Below the pieces are notes generated by a model. The model searched no databases, was not told the DNA's origin, and saw nothing but the letters and a program-made list of their open reading frames with translations. Below, piece by piece: positions 1 to 11,500 of a stretch of DNA of 64,000 nt (position 1 is its first letter; each line of letters opens with the position of its first letter). A program made the translations under genes and the position numbers. The stretch is from Craterostigma plantagineum (lineage: Eukaryota > Streptophyta > Magnoliopsida > Lamiales > Linderniaceae): the NCBI GenBank assembly GCA_027422505.1, contig JAPQWV010001351.1, forward strand, positions 1-64,000, given 5' to 3'.

Positions 1-437
1 CTCTCAAAAAGTTCTCATTTCTACGGCAAAGAGCAAACCCTTATTTATAGGGTTTCATCAAGCAACGTATGTATACATTTAATGTATACAAGAATGGCTA
101 TCGTATGATTTATTAAGGCCATAAAGTAATGAGATGCAAGACTTTTCACCTCTCGAACGAATATCAATCGATTCCATATACCATATGACATGTGCATAAT
201 ATATTTACACGTTCTTATCTTAATGCATGATAAGAGTCATAATAATATATTATTTCTTAGCAAGTTAGTTACTCAACCTTGCATTTATATTTAAAATACC
301 TCATAAGGCCAAACATTATATTTAAAACATACAATACGTTGCTCTTTAGCTATGCTTTTGCCTCTTTAATTTTAATGTTGTTGATGAACATATATATTCT
401 AGTCCAACATCGTAGGTTGGGTATTTTGTTAACACAC
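1..437. other. AT-rich flank without a recognisable gene
   Basis: No protein domain, RNA gene or repeat boundary is recognisable here. The stretch is AT-rich, with short low-complexity runs. The five bases CACAC at 433-437 match CACAC at 12505-12509 after the downstream LTR, so this may be the left target-site copy of the copia element. Because the match is low-complexity it is weak support. Confidence 0.5.
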
Positions 438-748
438 TTATATATAATAAATTGTGAATCATCAAAATGATTTATCACAAATTATGACGATTAAATGTGG
501 ATGTTTTTGGAATATTAATGACTCATAAGATGAGGTGTATAAAAAGATTATATTTTTGTATGAATTGTATAGATGATTAAATTGTATTTTAGTGTATGAT
601 TTTAGTATAAATAGGTGTTTTAAGTTGCATTGTAAAAGACACCAAAAATATAGAAATTTCTAAATTCTCTCTATATATTATCAAATAATCATAATATTAA
701 TTAAATAATCTTAATATTATAAAAATCATAAAAAAAAAATTTGTAACA
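438..748 (+). repeat. 5' LTR of copia-1
   Basis: The segment from AATAAATTGTGAATCATCA through GTAACA recurs at 12173-12504 with scattered substitutions and small indels. It contains a TATA-like AGTATAAATAGG at about 604-615 and ends in ..TAACA. The sequence that follows (TTATCAGCACGATC, from 751) partly resembles the initiator-Met primer-binding site TGGTATCAGAGC, as in related plant copia elements. Confidence 0.8.
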
Positions 749-1054
749 CGTTATCAGCACGATCACGCTCCATCGTCAAGTTCAACCTCCGCCGTAGCGA
801 TCAACTTCCACCGTTGAGATCAACGTTCGTCGAACTTCTTCAACTAGGTCGAGGTACCGTAATTTTATTACCGATTGTTGGTTTAATAGTGATATACAAA
901 CTTCCTAGTTATTTTTTTTAAAGTAAAGATCCATATTTTGATTCTCTGTCGTAGCATGTGAAAATATTTTAACGACTTGTACAAAATATTAAAAATAATT
1001 TTATTTATATCTTGAATATTTTTCATTATATTATAATTTTATCTATTAACTTAT

Positions 1055-1486
1055 GGTGAATCTATAGAAAAATACCCATTTGGATAAAAAATTTTACACA
1101 TAGGTACCAAGTCAAAAATTTTTACAGATAGGTACTCAATTTAATTTTTACCAGTTTATTTAGTCATGTCGTACCTTCGTGTGTGTGTATTGTGTACCAT
1201 AACACGTTGATATGAGGTACCTAAATATAGCATACATCGTACATACGGCATACCTGTGTGTTACATAGGGCGTACCTAAATATATCATACGTCGTACCAT
1301 TGTTTGTTATATAGGGTACCCAAATGTGTTGATATAGGGTACCAAACTGTGTTGTATGGTGTACTTTCGGGGATCGGGTACCTATGTGCAAAAAAATTAT
1401 TCTGTTAGGTACCTACATATAAACAATCCTGACAGAGTACTAAATTATAAGTTTTATCCAAATAGGTACTTATGTGTAAAGACCCC
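1055..1486. mobile_element. GTACC-family Mutator-like MITE
   Basis: A 432-bp insertion in the copia-1 leader. Its ends form an imperfect inverted repeat: the left end has ATTTGGATAAAA and the right end has TTTTATCCAAAT. The flanking 9-mers TTAACTTAT (1046-1054) and TTAGCTTAT (1487-1495) match at 8 of 9 positions, which fits a Mutator-type 9-bp duplication. The interior is rich in GTACC/GGTAC motifs in both orientations. The element at 35896-36298 has the same terminal sequence and a perfect duplication. Confidence 0.75.
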
Positions 1487-1672
1487 TTAGCTTATTATGA
1501 TTTTAAATTTTATAGAATCACGTCGTTGCTCGATCAGATGATTGAAGAACATTTGCTTATGTGTATTATTATTACGTGGGCACTTCTTTTTATGTGGGCA
1601 ATGTTTTTCATAAGAATTTTTTCAAAAGAAGATACTGAAGAAGAAACTAAAGACGATATTAAAGAAGAGTAG
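1472..1672 (+). CDS. Small ORF with one predicted membrane segment in the copia-1 leader
   Basis: A 66-codon ORF upstream of gag. Its first codons come from the MITE inserted at 1055-1486. The remainder encodes a hydrophilic stretch, a strongly hydrophobic segment of about 20 residues (around LMCIIITWALLFMWAMFFI), then a charged acidic/basic tail. Many plant copia leaders carry short uORFs, and I do not recognise a family. It may be non-functional. It is listed because copia-2 carries an analogous ORF at the end of its LTRs. Confidence 0.3.
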   Translation: MCKDPLAYYDFKFYRITSLLDQMIEEHLLMCIIITWALLFMWAMFFIRIFSKEDTEEETKDDIKEE

Positions 1673-1754
1673 TTATAAATCTATTTTTAATAATTTGTGT
1701 GTCTATTTATTGTTTTTGTATTTTGTAGTAATATGCTTGTTTTGTATTAATAGT

Positions 1755-2863
1755 ATGGCAAATCTACAAAACCTCGAATTTGTTGCTCTTGACACTTCTG
1801 GATCGAATTACTTAGCATGGACACTAGATGCAGATATTCATCTGAAAGCAAAAGGTTTGGGTGACACTATTGTCTCCACACAAACGACAACAAATGCAGG
1901 TGATACTGTTGTTGCCACACAAACATCAAAAGATACAGGTGCCACACTGATACCGCAGAAGCCACACTTACTCAAAAAAAAGAAAAGCAAGAGCCTTGAT
2001 AGTTCTTCGTCACCACATTCATGAAAATCTCAGAACGAGTATGTACATGTAAAAGACCCTGCTGAATTGTGGAAAAATATGAAAGACCGATTTGACCACA
2101 TGACCACAGTTATCCTTCCACGCGCAAGGTACGAATGGATGTATTTACGTCTAGAAGATTTTAATCTGTGACTGAATATAACTCGGCCATTCGTAAAGTT
2201 ACATGCACACTAAAATTGTGTGCAGTATGCTTGAGAAAACATTCAGAACTTCATCCATCAAATATGGTATTGCAGCAACAATATAGAGAGAGGCAATTTA
2301 CAAAGTACTCTGAATTAAATCTCTTGTTTATTGTTGGCTGAACAAAACAATGAATTTGATGAAAAACCACGAATCCCGATCAACCGGTGCGGCTGCGCTC
2401 CCTGAAGCGAATGCAATAGCGGTAATAATGATAACAGTCAAAACAATGATCGTGGACGTGGTCGTGGTGGATATCATTGTCGTGGACGTGGACGTGGTCA
2501 AGGTCGTGGTCAAGGCCGTGGTCGTGACAGAGGATATTATGGTGGTAGTTATCAGCACTCCCGTGGTGGTTATAACAATCGTGGTGGGCATCAAAATCTT
2601 CCCCATAAGAGGAAATCTTATGATAATAAGATGAGAAGAGGCCCATTGAACAAAAGGAGAATGATGAACGATGCTAGCGTTGCAGTGGTCTGGGCCATTG
2701 GTCAAAAACTTGTCGCACGCCCAAGCATCTAGTTGAGTTATATCAACAATTTCAAAAGGGCAAAAAGATAGACAAATTTTGTTCAAGGTGACACCGTCTC
2801 TATTTCTGGTGTTGATAAAAACAATACGTATTTGGAGGCTGCAGATTTCGTCGCATATAAGGA
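1755..2863 (+). pseudogene. copia-1 gag (broken)
   Basis: The ATG at 1755 opens a gag-like N-terminus (MANLQNLEFVALDTSGSNY), typical of plant copia gag, including the NYLAW motif. The frame stops at 2024 and continues brokenly in other frames. Around 2443-2597 an Arg-Gly-rich stretch (repeated GRGRG/GQGRG, then RGGY) corresponds to the RGG nucleic-acid-binding tail of this copia lineage. The region then carries several stops. A capsid/nucleocapsid function is known for the family, but no intact product can be made here. Confidence 0.7.
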
Positions 2864-2963
2864 ATGATGTGATATAATGTTTTCTATGTTATATATTTTA
2901 CTATTGTGTGTTTATGTGTTTAATGGTTGTTTAAACTTATATGTGTACTTGTAATATATCGTT

Positions 2964-4996
2964 TTGTTTCTTAAATATATATTGATGATTATGATATGTT
3001 TATATGAAAAGGATATTTATCTGATGGATATGTGCATGTGCAATGGAGAATTATGTCTTGCAGAATGTGCAACGACTCATACGATTCTGAATAATAAGAA
3101 ATACTTTGATCATCTCGATATGAAAGAAGCTAGTGTTATCACTATATCGGGTAGCACAAATATAATTAAAGGCTCCGGAAGAGCTAGTATCTTATTACCT
3201 GGAGGAACCAAACTGGTTATTGAAAGTGCATTATATTCTCCTGAATCACAAAGAAATATGTTAAGCTTTAAAGCTATTCGACATAACGGATATCATATTG
3301 AGAGTGATAAAAGAAGGTGCCGAACATTTATACATCACCAAGATAATTTCGAATGTTAAAAGAATTGTGGAAATATTACCTTCATTCGTATCTAGGTTAT
3401 ATTATACATATCTGAGAACAATTGAATCGTATGCTATCGTAAATCAGAAGCTTACTGATGACAGTATATTTAATGTTTGGCATGACCGGTTGGGCCATCC
3501 CAGTACTATGATGCGAAAGATAATTGAAAATTCATGTGGACATTAGATATTAGAGGATTCTTCAATCTAATGAATTACTATCCGCTGCTTGCTCTAAAGG
3601 GAAGTTTAATTATTCGGCCATCACTAATGAAAGTAAAGAATGAATATATTGTATTTTGGAACGTATACATGGTGATATTTGTGGGGCGATACATCCATCA
3701 TGTAGACCATTTAAATATTTCATGGTGTTAATTGATACTTCAAGTAGATGGTCCCATGTATGCTTATTATTTACTAGGAATGTGGCATTTGCGAGATTAC
3801 TTGCTCAGTTGATTCGTTTAAGAGCACATTTTCCAGATTATCCGATATAGAAAATACGCCTTGATAATGATGATGAATTTACCTCCAAGACATTTAATGA
3901 TTATTGTATGTCTATCAGAATTGATGTTGAGCATCCCGTGCCACATGTCATACACAAAAACGGTCTTGCAGAATCATTGATTAAACGCCTGCAATTAATT
4001 GCAAGACCATTATTAATGAAAACGAATCTTCCCTTGTCGTGTTGGGGACATGCAATATTACATGCAGCAACACTAATTCGCATCAGGTCAACAAGTTACC
4101 ATGATATCTCCCCGTTGCAAATGATTTATGGTCAGGAACCAGATATTTCTCATCTAATTTTTGGATGTGCGGTATATGTTCCAGTTACGCCACCACAGCG
4201 CACAAAGATGGGACCTCAAAGAAGGTTGAGAATATATGTCAAATTTGAATCTCCATCGATAATAAAATATCTAGAATCTTTAACGGGAGATTTATTCACT
4301 GTTAGATTTGCCGAGTTTCACTTCGACGAAATAAATTTTCCGACATTAGGGAGAGAAAAGAAACAGCTGGAAAAGAAATGTTAGTTGGAATGAATTATCA
4401 CTAAATCATTATGATCTTCAAACGAAAGAATGTGAACTAGAAGTTCAGAAGATAATCATTACAAAGTTTAGCGAACCAATGTCAAACAACTTTACTGACC
4501 CAAAGAGAGTGACTAAGTCATATATACCAGCTGTTAATGCTCCTGTGAAAATTGATGTTCTTGTCGAACATGATATTGGGCCTAAACCACAGCTAAAATG
4601 TGGTAGGCCCTCGGGTTTCAAAGATAAAAATCATCGGAAAAGAAAATGAGCAAATAATAAGAATGGTCCAATCGAGGATTTATCGAATAGAGAAGAGTCG
4701 ATGGGCTTAAATGATGATATGAATGAAACTCAGGTACCTGAAGAAGGACAATGTTTCGTTTTTTCATTTCGAACTCCTGAAGTACCATATCTTAGTGATA
4801 TTGGAGCACTAATGTATCTTACGAGTCATACGCGACCTGATATAGCATTTGCTGTAAATTTATTGGCAAGATACAGTTCTTCACCGACTCGTAGACATTG
4901 GAATGGAGTTAAATGAATATTTCGATACCTTCAAGAAACAACTGATATGAGACTGTTCTACTCTAATGAAGCAGATTTAATTAAGTATGCGGATGC
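2964..4996 (+). pseudogene. copia-1 pol, 5' part: protease, integrase, fragment of RT (broken)
   Basis: The recognisable blocks are in normal order. A protease-region segment (about 3040-3340) has ECATTHTI and GSGRASILLPGG. A GAG-pre-integrase segment (about 3435-3545) has VWHDRLGHPS. The integrase core (about 3650-4180) has HGDICGAIHPS and KNGLAESLIKRL. Next comes the connection domain (to about 4380), then a short RT C-terminal piece (about 4790-4910) with GALMYLTSHTRPDIAF. The main RT palm with its catalytic aspartates is absent, so an internal deletion lies near 4690-4770. The start of RNase H (KYADAG) runs to the CACTA insertion at 4999. Stops and frameshifts are present throughout. Confidence 0.8.
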
Positions 4997-4999
4997 TGG
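4997..4999. other. 3-bp target-site duplication (TGG), left copy
   Basis: TGG directly precedes the CACTA element and recurs at 11498-11500 just after it. Removing the element plus one copy restores a continuous RNase H reading frame (..ADAG | YLSDP..), which confirms the insertion site. Confidence 0.9.
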
Positions 5000-5017
5000 C
5001 ACAAGTACAGAATAGAA

Positions 5018-5300
5018 TATAGGCGACGGCACTATAGGCGACGGTTCCTTTTCAACCCTCCCTATACTACACACGGGGGCTTTTTAGTATTATTTTCAAA
5101 ATAATTAAGACTATAGGCGACGGTTGTTGCCCTACAACCGTCACCTATAGTATTTTTAAACTATAGGCGACGGTTGTCCCAAACAACCGTCACATGAAAT
5201 TAGACTTTACGCGACGGTTGTTATGAACATCCGTCACCTGAAGTCTATAATATTATAGGCGACGGTTGTTACGTGACAACCGTCGCCTATAGTCTTACTT
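5018..5300. repeat. CACTA left subterminal repeat array
   Basis: TATAGGCGACGG(TTGT) and its inverted form ACAACCGTCGCC recur about ten times in both orientations. Pairs of opposed copies could form hairpins. Such arrays are the expected binding region for a CACTA transposase and are mirrored at the other end (11236-11475). Confidence 0.85.
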
Positions 5301-6359
5301 AACCCTAAATCCCCATTTGTTTTACTTCATATTTTTGTATCTTAACTCGCGGTGATTACTCCGAGCTTCTTGCGCTCGCTCTGCGTCGTCCACCACCCAT
5401 GTACCTTGTGGCCGTTGTGTTGTCTTTGAAGGTATGTCTGGTATCCGAGGTCGCGGTTGTTTTGGTTTTGGGTTTGAGCTCCGCCGTGGAGTCGTCGTCG
5501 GCGTAAAGGGGATCAACGACCGCGACCATGCTGCGATTGACGGCAGAATCGAGGCCGGAGATCTCGGAGGCGATCAATAAGCGTATGAGAGCGTGACGGA
5601 ATCATCGGCTTCATCTAACAGGAGTCGAGTGGGCGTGCGGATGATGGAGCTCAGCGTCGAGGATAGGCGGGGACATTGTTGCTCTAATTGATGCTCGGAA
5701 ACTTACCGAGCGTGAGACGGAAAGGTTTAAATCTGTGACAAAGAGACCAAAACAAAAGCATTTTCAAAAGAAGGCCTAGGCCAACAACCTAAAAGGGTAC
5801 GCGCTTTTTTCCATTGCCGGTATGCTTATTTAGTTCATTATTTAACCCTTTAAGATGTTATGAATGAAAGACTGACAGTTAGTTATTTAGCATGCATGTG
5901 TTAAAGGGAGAAAGCATAATCAGAGACAAGAAATTGGTTAAATAATGTGGTATGTGCTTAGAACTTATGTTTGCATTTCATTTACCTTTATAACGGAGCA
6001 CGTTGTTTTCCTTTTCACTTTTTGGTTCGCTTCATTTCGCACTCATTTTGTTTTTTGTTATGTATATGGTTGCATGATCAGACTTGAAATTTCTTATCCA
6101 ACTGCTCATTTCTTTTAGAATGGAATGGAACTATATATCATCCTAGAATCAGATTGAAAACTGTTTAAGCAGCTATAAGAACAAACTGGAGTGGGGTCAA
6201 CATGATTTGGGCCCATTGCTGATATTTGAGTTAGTTTCCATTTTCTGTTGCGTAAGAAGTTTAGTTTCCATTTCTTACCACTTCTAGGTTTGATAGGTAA
6301 GCGAGTTGGATATTAGTAGTTGATTGATTATTATCACAATTCACAGATATGAATAAGGC
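5301..6359. other. CACTA interior, no intact gene
   Basis: This stretch is partly GC-richer (5340-5720) and shows short overlapping ORFs on both strands, none with a recognisable domain. It could be an eroded exon of a captured or transposon gene. From about 5800 to 6350 it is AT-rich and intron-like. Confidence 0.4.
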
Positions 6360-6843
6360 TTGCAGCTAGTCAGGGATGTTGCTGTGGATGGTCTTCACGG
6401 GTTTCTCGGGACACCGGGACAGCTTGGGTTGGTGACAAGGAACGAGGCGGTGAGGTAAGTATAAAAAAGAGCTCTCTATAAATTTTCATTTTTATGTTAG
6501 TCTATGTTTATTTTACTTGAAGTTCATTGTTTGTGTTGATCTCAAGTTGTTAAATGATTTGGTGTTGGATCTTAGAGGACGCATGCGCTCGAAGTATGCG
6601 TTGCTGAAGAAGCTCAAGGATACACTTGAAGCCTTGAGAGGATGTGTAACGAGGACGAACAAAGATGATATTGAAGAAGATATATTCATGGTAGGTTTAT
6701 TTGTTGCATCTCTATATTTTTATCGAAATGTTGTTCTACCACGCCTTAAGACGTTTATATTTGTTTATATCATTCTATAGGTCGGGGCACTCCTTGTTCA
6801 ATTAATTCGGGGACATGAAAGGTGGTTCAAGAAAAAGATGATG
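6360..6843 (+). pseudogene. Gene-like exon remnants inside the CACTA element
   Basis: Three exon-like blocks have plausible splice sites: one ending GAG|GTAAGT at 6453, one (about 6540-6690) ending ATG|GTAGGT, and one from 6781 after TATAG ending ATG|GTAAAA at 6843. The second and third join in frame and encode a basic, leucine-rich, coiled-coil-like stretch (..LKKLKDTLEALRGCV..) followed by GALLVQLIRGHERWFKKKM. I do not recognise the family. It could be a captured host gene fragment or a remnant of a CACTA gene. No complete frame is visible. Confidence 0.35.
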
Positions 6844-7438
6844 GTAAAAGGCTTCCTACGTTTATACCTTAGTTAACGATGTATTTTTAAATTTTAATAG
6901 TTGGAACTTTGTTATATCGTTGAATTATTGAATTGAAATGATTAATGAAATGTGTTTTATTGAATTGTCCGGTCCAAAATTTATAATTACAGGTTTATTG
7001 AGATATAGAAAAAATAAGGGGAAATTTGTAGTCAGACCCTAGTCATCAAGTTTGTAAATCGTTCAGGCCCTGTCAGATCTCTCAATAGTTTGAAGGACCA
7101 GTTTTTTCAAAAATGGCAGAGATAAGGGATAAGAATATGTAATGGCGAAAATACCCTTCCTAACATACTGAACTAAGAGTTATTTTTCGGCGACTTTCTG
7201 TTATTCCGTTAGATTATATTGTTATGAATGTCCGGTGAACTGTTATTTTCCATCCCTTATCTGTTACTATGATGCAGAAAATTGTTATCGACAGAAATAT
7301 TTATTTTACGAATCTCGTTTTTACAGTGAATCGAGCTCCAAAATTTCGAATGTCCATTAACCAATTTCGGCATGTAAGGTAGGATGTATTGTGGTATTGA
7401 CGAAGCAAGATGTAAGATTTGTATGAGTTTTTATCTTT

Positions 7439-7880
7439 CTATTTAGGGTTCTAATTTTGCGAAAAATAAGATGAAATCAAAGCCGTTTTTGGCAACGATT
7501 ACATCTAATATGGATAAATTCGAAGTGCCCATAGTATGGGCAGCTCGGTTGCTCGTTCGTCCGACGTTCATCTTCTGATTTCGTGAAAATACGATCGACC
7601 CCAATAATTAGGGTACATTTTTACTGTGCCAACACTGTTACTCGGATTATGCAATCTGTTATTTGGAGTATCAAAATCGTTATTGAACTGTAAATATTTG
7701 TTACCATGTGTAGGGTTCTAATTTGCGAAAATAAGATGAAATCAAATCCGTTTTGGCAACGCTTACGTCTAATAAGTATAGATTCGAACTCCCATAGTAT
7801 GGGCAGCTCGTTGTGGCACCTTGTTTGGTCGTTCGTCGATGTTCATCATTTAACTCGCGAAAATACGATCGACCCTATAA
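7439..7880. repeat. Direct duplication of about 260 bp period
   Basis: GGGTTCTAATTTTGCGAAAA..GATGAAATCAAAGCCG at about 7446 recurs at about 7714 with small changes. The following text (..CATAGTATGGGCAGCTCG..) is also shared. This is an internal duplication of the Mutator-like element. Confidence 0.7.
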
Positions 7881-8149
7881 AGTTGGGTGTATTTTTTTTT
7901 CGTTTCGGCTGATTTGTAAAATTCTCACGATTTGTTACTAGTATATGCTTTTCTGTTACTATATCGACTAAATTTGTTACTAAATTGTCGATGAAATTTC
8001 GGGCGGGAAAACCAGAATGAGATGAACTTTGGGCGGGAGTAAATAAAATCAAGCGTAGATTATCTGTTACCCCATATTTATAAAACTGTTACTAGCTATA
8101 TGTTTATATGTTACCAAAATTATTATAGTTTGTGAATTAGGGTTTGTGA

Positions 8150-9850
8150 TTAAAATCATAACCTAAACTTATATATTTTTATCTAAAACTTCGTAAATTG
8201 ATATATTTTAGTGAATGTAGCGTGTTTTAAGTATAAAATTTGAAAATCATAAAGTAAACTAATTACATACTAAATTGTTATTGTGACTATGTATTCTGTT
8301 ACTCTTGTTATGTTTCCTGTTACCAACGTAACAATTTCTGTTATATTCTCCTCTTTAATTGTTGCTGACCGTTCTTAAACTGTTACTGCGTGAAATCAGA
8401 AAACATCATAGGGTTTGGATTAAGATTAATTGAAGATGTCATTAATTTTGTCGAGTCATTTATGTTAGGTCGACCATATGGATTATAGTAAACATATAAT
8501 AGTTCATTTCACAACGTTTTTTGTATGTAGAATCACTTTGGTAGAAGCATGATCACCCTTTCAAGAAGAGTGCTACTTGCTTTCCATACTATCTACTTCA
8601 ACTTCTTCAATTCCAACATAATCTCCACGAAAATCACAACCTAAACTAATATATTTTTATCTAAAACTTCATAAATTCATATATTTTAGTGAATGTAGCG
8701 TGTTTGCAATATAAAATTTGAAAATCATAAAGTAAACTAATTACATATCAAATTGTTATTTAGACTATGTATTCTGTTACTCGTGTTGTGTTGCCTTGTT
8801 ACCTTCATATAAGTTTTTGTTTTTTCTCATCTTCAGTTGTTGCTGATTATAGTTAAATTGTTACTGCAGGAAATCAGTAAACAACATACGGTTTACGTGT
8901 AAGATTAATTGAAGATGACACGAATTTTGTTGAATCATTTATGTTAGGTCGGCCACCTGGATTGTAATAAACAACTAATAGTTTATATCCACAACGTTAT
9001 GAGTAAGTAGAATCAATTTGTAGACGCATGATCATCCTTTCAAGAAAAGTGCTACTTGTTTTTCATGCTATATACTTCAACATCTTCAATTCCAACATAA
9101 CTTCCACGAAAATCATAACTAACTAATATATTTTTATCTAAACTTCGTAAGTTCATATATCTTAGCGAATGTAACATGTTTACAATAAAAAATTTGAAAA
9201 TCGTAAAGTAAACTAGTTACATATTAAATTGTTTTTTTTACCATGTATTCTGTTACTCGTGTTGTGTATTATGTTACTCGTGTTGTTTTTTCTTGTTACC
9301 TACGTATCAATTTCTTTTTTTCTCCTCTTCAATTGTTTCTGATCAGTGTTAAACTGTTACTGCAGGAAATCAGTAAACAACATAGGGTTTACATTTAAGA
9401 TTAATTGAAGATGTCATTAATTTTGTTTAATCACGACCATCTGGATTGTAATAAACAACTAATAGTTCATATCCGCAACGTTTTGAGTAAGTAGAATCAA
9501 TTTCGTAGAGCATGATCATCCTTTCAAGAAAAATGCTACTTGTTTTCCATACCATATACTTCAACTTCTTTAATTCCAACATAATCTCCACGAAAATCAT
9601 AACCTAAACTAATATATTCGTAAATTCTTATATTTTAGTGAATGTAGCGTGTTTCCAATATAAAATTTGAAAATGATAAATTAAACTAATTACATTTTTA
9701 ATTGTTATTGTGACTAAGAACTCTGTTACTCGTATTGTACTTCCTTGTTGCCTACATATCTTTTTTTCTCCCTTCAGTTGTTGCTGAACTCTGTTAAACT
9801 GTTACTGGAGGAAATCAGTAAACAACAGAAGATTTTACCAGAATCATGCA
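8150..9850. repeat. Tandem repeat of about 480-bp units (roughly 3.5 copies)
   Basis: A unit containing ATATATTTTTATCTAAAACT, GTGAATGTAGCGTGTTT, TCTGTTACTCGTGTTGT and GCATGATCATCCTTTCAAGA begins near 8154, 8632, 9110 and 9595. The copies differ by point changes and small indels. No ORF persists through the units. Confidence 0.8.
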
Positions 9851-10081
9851 TACATTTTCAGCAACAGAAGTAAAGTTTGTTTCAAAGAAACATCCTATAC
9901 ATAAGTATCAGATACGCATAGCACCAAATTGTAACATCCTCGTCGTCGCTGCTCGTGGCCGTTGGAGCTCGTCTTCGATTTCTTCGATTAATTTGGGGGT
10001 TATTGATTTGGTATTAGCGAATCAGAAAAACTTAAAGAATAAATTATACATAATTAAGATGATATTCACAGGGGTTTGAAT

Positions 10082-10345
10082 CAAAGTCGTTGGAATTTAG
10101 ATCGAAAGTTATACTAAAAAAGGTGCAGGTTGCCATTTTCAGGCAATGCCATTTTCGGACATCCCTAAGCACCCGTAAATCTTTTTCGGGCATATTTTTT
10201 AGGTCAATGGAATTCGAATCAGAAATAACGTAAAGAATAAAAGTTATATATAATTAACTTGGCTAATCAACGGAGCTTGAATCAAGGTCATTTGAATTCT
10301 GGAACGAAAGTTATAATCCAAAAGGTGCAGGTTGCCATTTTCGGG
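10082..10345. repeat. Direct duplication of about 200 bp period
   Basis: AAAAGGTGCAGGTTGCCATT occurs at about 10119 and about 10320 with similar surrounding text (GAATCAA.GTC, CGAAAGTTATA). It is an internal duplication of the Mutator-like element. Confidence 0.7.
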
Positions 10346-10354
10346 CAATGCAGG

Positions 10355-10500
10355 ATGCATAGTGTTACCCAGAACGCATAATTGTTATCCAGAATGCATG
10401 AACTGTTACCGAGAATGCATAAAGCGTTACCCAAAATGCATAAATTGTTACCCGTGATGCATAAATTGTTACCCAGTATGCATAAATTGTTACATAGCGA
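10355..10500. repeat. Minisatellite of about 20 bp units
   Basis: Seven or so degenerate copies of a unit like ATGCATAAATTGTTACCCAG run head to tail. They give artefactual repetitive ORFs on both strands. The GTTAC core also recurs throughout the 480-bp repeats to the left. Confidence 0.85.
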
Positions 10501-11235
10501 GCGTTTTATTAGCAAAAGCTTCAATCATGGGTCGCGTCAAATTTCTTCGCGATTAAAATCAATATTTTCATTCATTATTAAGACACACGACCAATTCACC
10601 TTATTCAGCATTAAAGTCAAAAATTTCCTTTGTTTCAATGAGATTTTCGAACTAATTTTGATACATTATTTCAATATGAACTTCAAAAATTTTCATTGAT
10701 TATTGACACCCATGAGAAATTATCATCGATTTTACCTTATTCAGTCATTAAAGTCGAGATTGAACCGGCTTTAGATCGTAAATTTTGGTTTTTTTTAAGG
10801 TTATTTTTTCTCTGTCGAAATTTCATTCGTTTTTGAAATGAAATTTTCGAAGGGTTTGAAGCACAATTTTATTGGATACATCAATAATTTATCTTCATTA
10901 ATATCATCAAAGATTGAGGCCGCAAAACAATACCCACTCAAAAAAATCAAAATATATATGAATTTCAGATTCAATGTTTTGCTTCCGTCGTGTTGAGAAA
11001 GATGATAGCAAAATGTAGTAATTCTTTCATCTATCATGGGTAAATTGGTCTTTTCGCAAAAATAAGGTCATATTCTCTAAATTAAACCAAACTTTGGTCC
11101 TTCTCTCTTCATAAAACATGTGTAGTGCCTGAAACGTGTTGAAAATATCATAATAGGGCCTGACACGTAATATGCCCAAAAAATAAATAGAAATACAAAT
11201 AAAATATAAGAATAGGCGAAGATTGTTTACCAAAA

Positions 11236-11475
11236 AGATAGTATAGGCGACAGTTGTTGTCACCTATAATCTTGAATGTGGGCTTTACGCGACGGTTGTT
11301 CTAACAACCGTCGCGCATTGTTGGCTTTACGCGACGGTTCCTGTAAACAACCGTCGCGTATTGTCGTCATCTTTATGCGACGATTTACAACCGTCGCGTA
11401 ACATCTTGACTATACGCGACTATGCCGTCGGTGACGCCGATAAACTGTCACCTATTGTGAATAACGACCGTCGCC
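11236..11475. repeat. CACTA right subterminal repeat array
   Basis: Repeated GCGACGGTTGT / ACAACCGTCGC units in both orientations mirror the left array at 5018-5300, just inside the CACTA right terminus. Confidence 0.85.
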
Positions 11476-11500
11476 TATTAGCTATTATGTACTAGTGTGG

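Larger units (their letters stand above)
7018..11177. mobile_element. Mutator-like element nested inside the CACTA element
   Basis: The left end GGGGAAATTTGTAGTCAGAC and the inverted right end GGGCATATTACGTGTCAGGC form a terminal inverted repeat that continues with imperfect similarity for about 80 bp (7030-7110 against 11080-11165). The 9-bp sequence AAAAAATAA is present on both sides (7009-7017 and 11178-11186), the size made by Mutator transposases. No transposase domain is recognisable, so it appears non-autonomous. Most of the interior is repeats (8150-9850 and 10355-10500). Confidence 0.85.
5000..11497. mobile_element. CACTA (En/Spm) DNA transposon inserted in copia-1
   Basis: The left end reads CACAAGTACAGAATAG. 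The inverted right end reads CACTAGTACATAATAG, so the termini form a roughly 30-bp imperfect inverted repeat ending in the CACTA signature. Both ends carry subterminal arrays of a GGCGACGGTTGT-type motif, typical of En/Spm elements where transposase binds. A 3-bp TGG duplication flanks it. No TNPA/TNPD transposase is recognisable, so this copy looks non-autonomous. Of its 6.5 kb, 4.16 kb is a nested Mutator-like element. Confidence 0.9.

Noticed and set aside
5322..5577. Minus-strand ORFs near the CACTA left end
   Set aside because: Short, overlapping in two frames, no domain and no splice support.
8150..9850. Spaced repeats considered as a CRISPR-like array
   Set aside because: Units are about 480 bp, imperfect and inside a plant transposon; no cas genes and a eukaryotic context.
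10288..10699. Repetitive ORFs (LCILGN.. and MHKLLP..) on both strands
   Set aside because: Translation of the 20-bp minisatellite in both directions.
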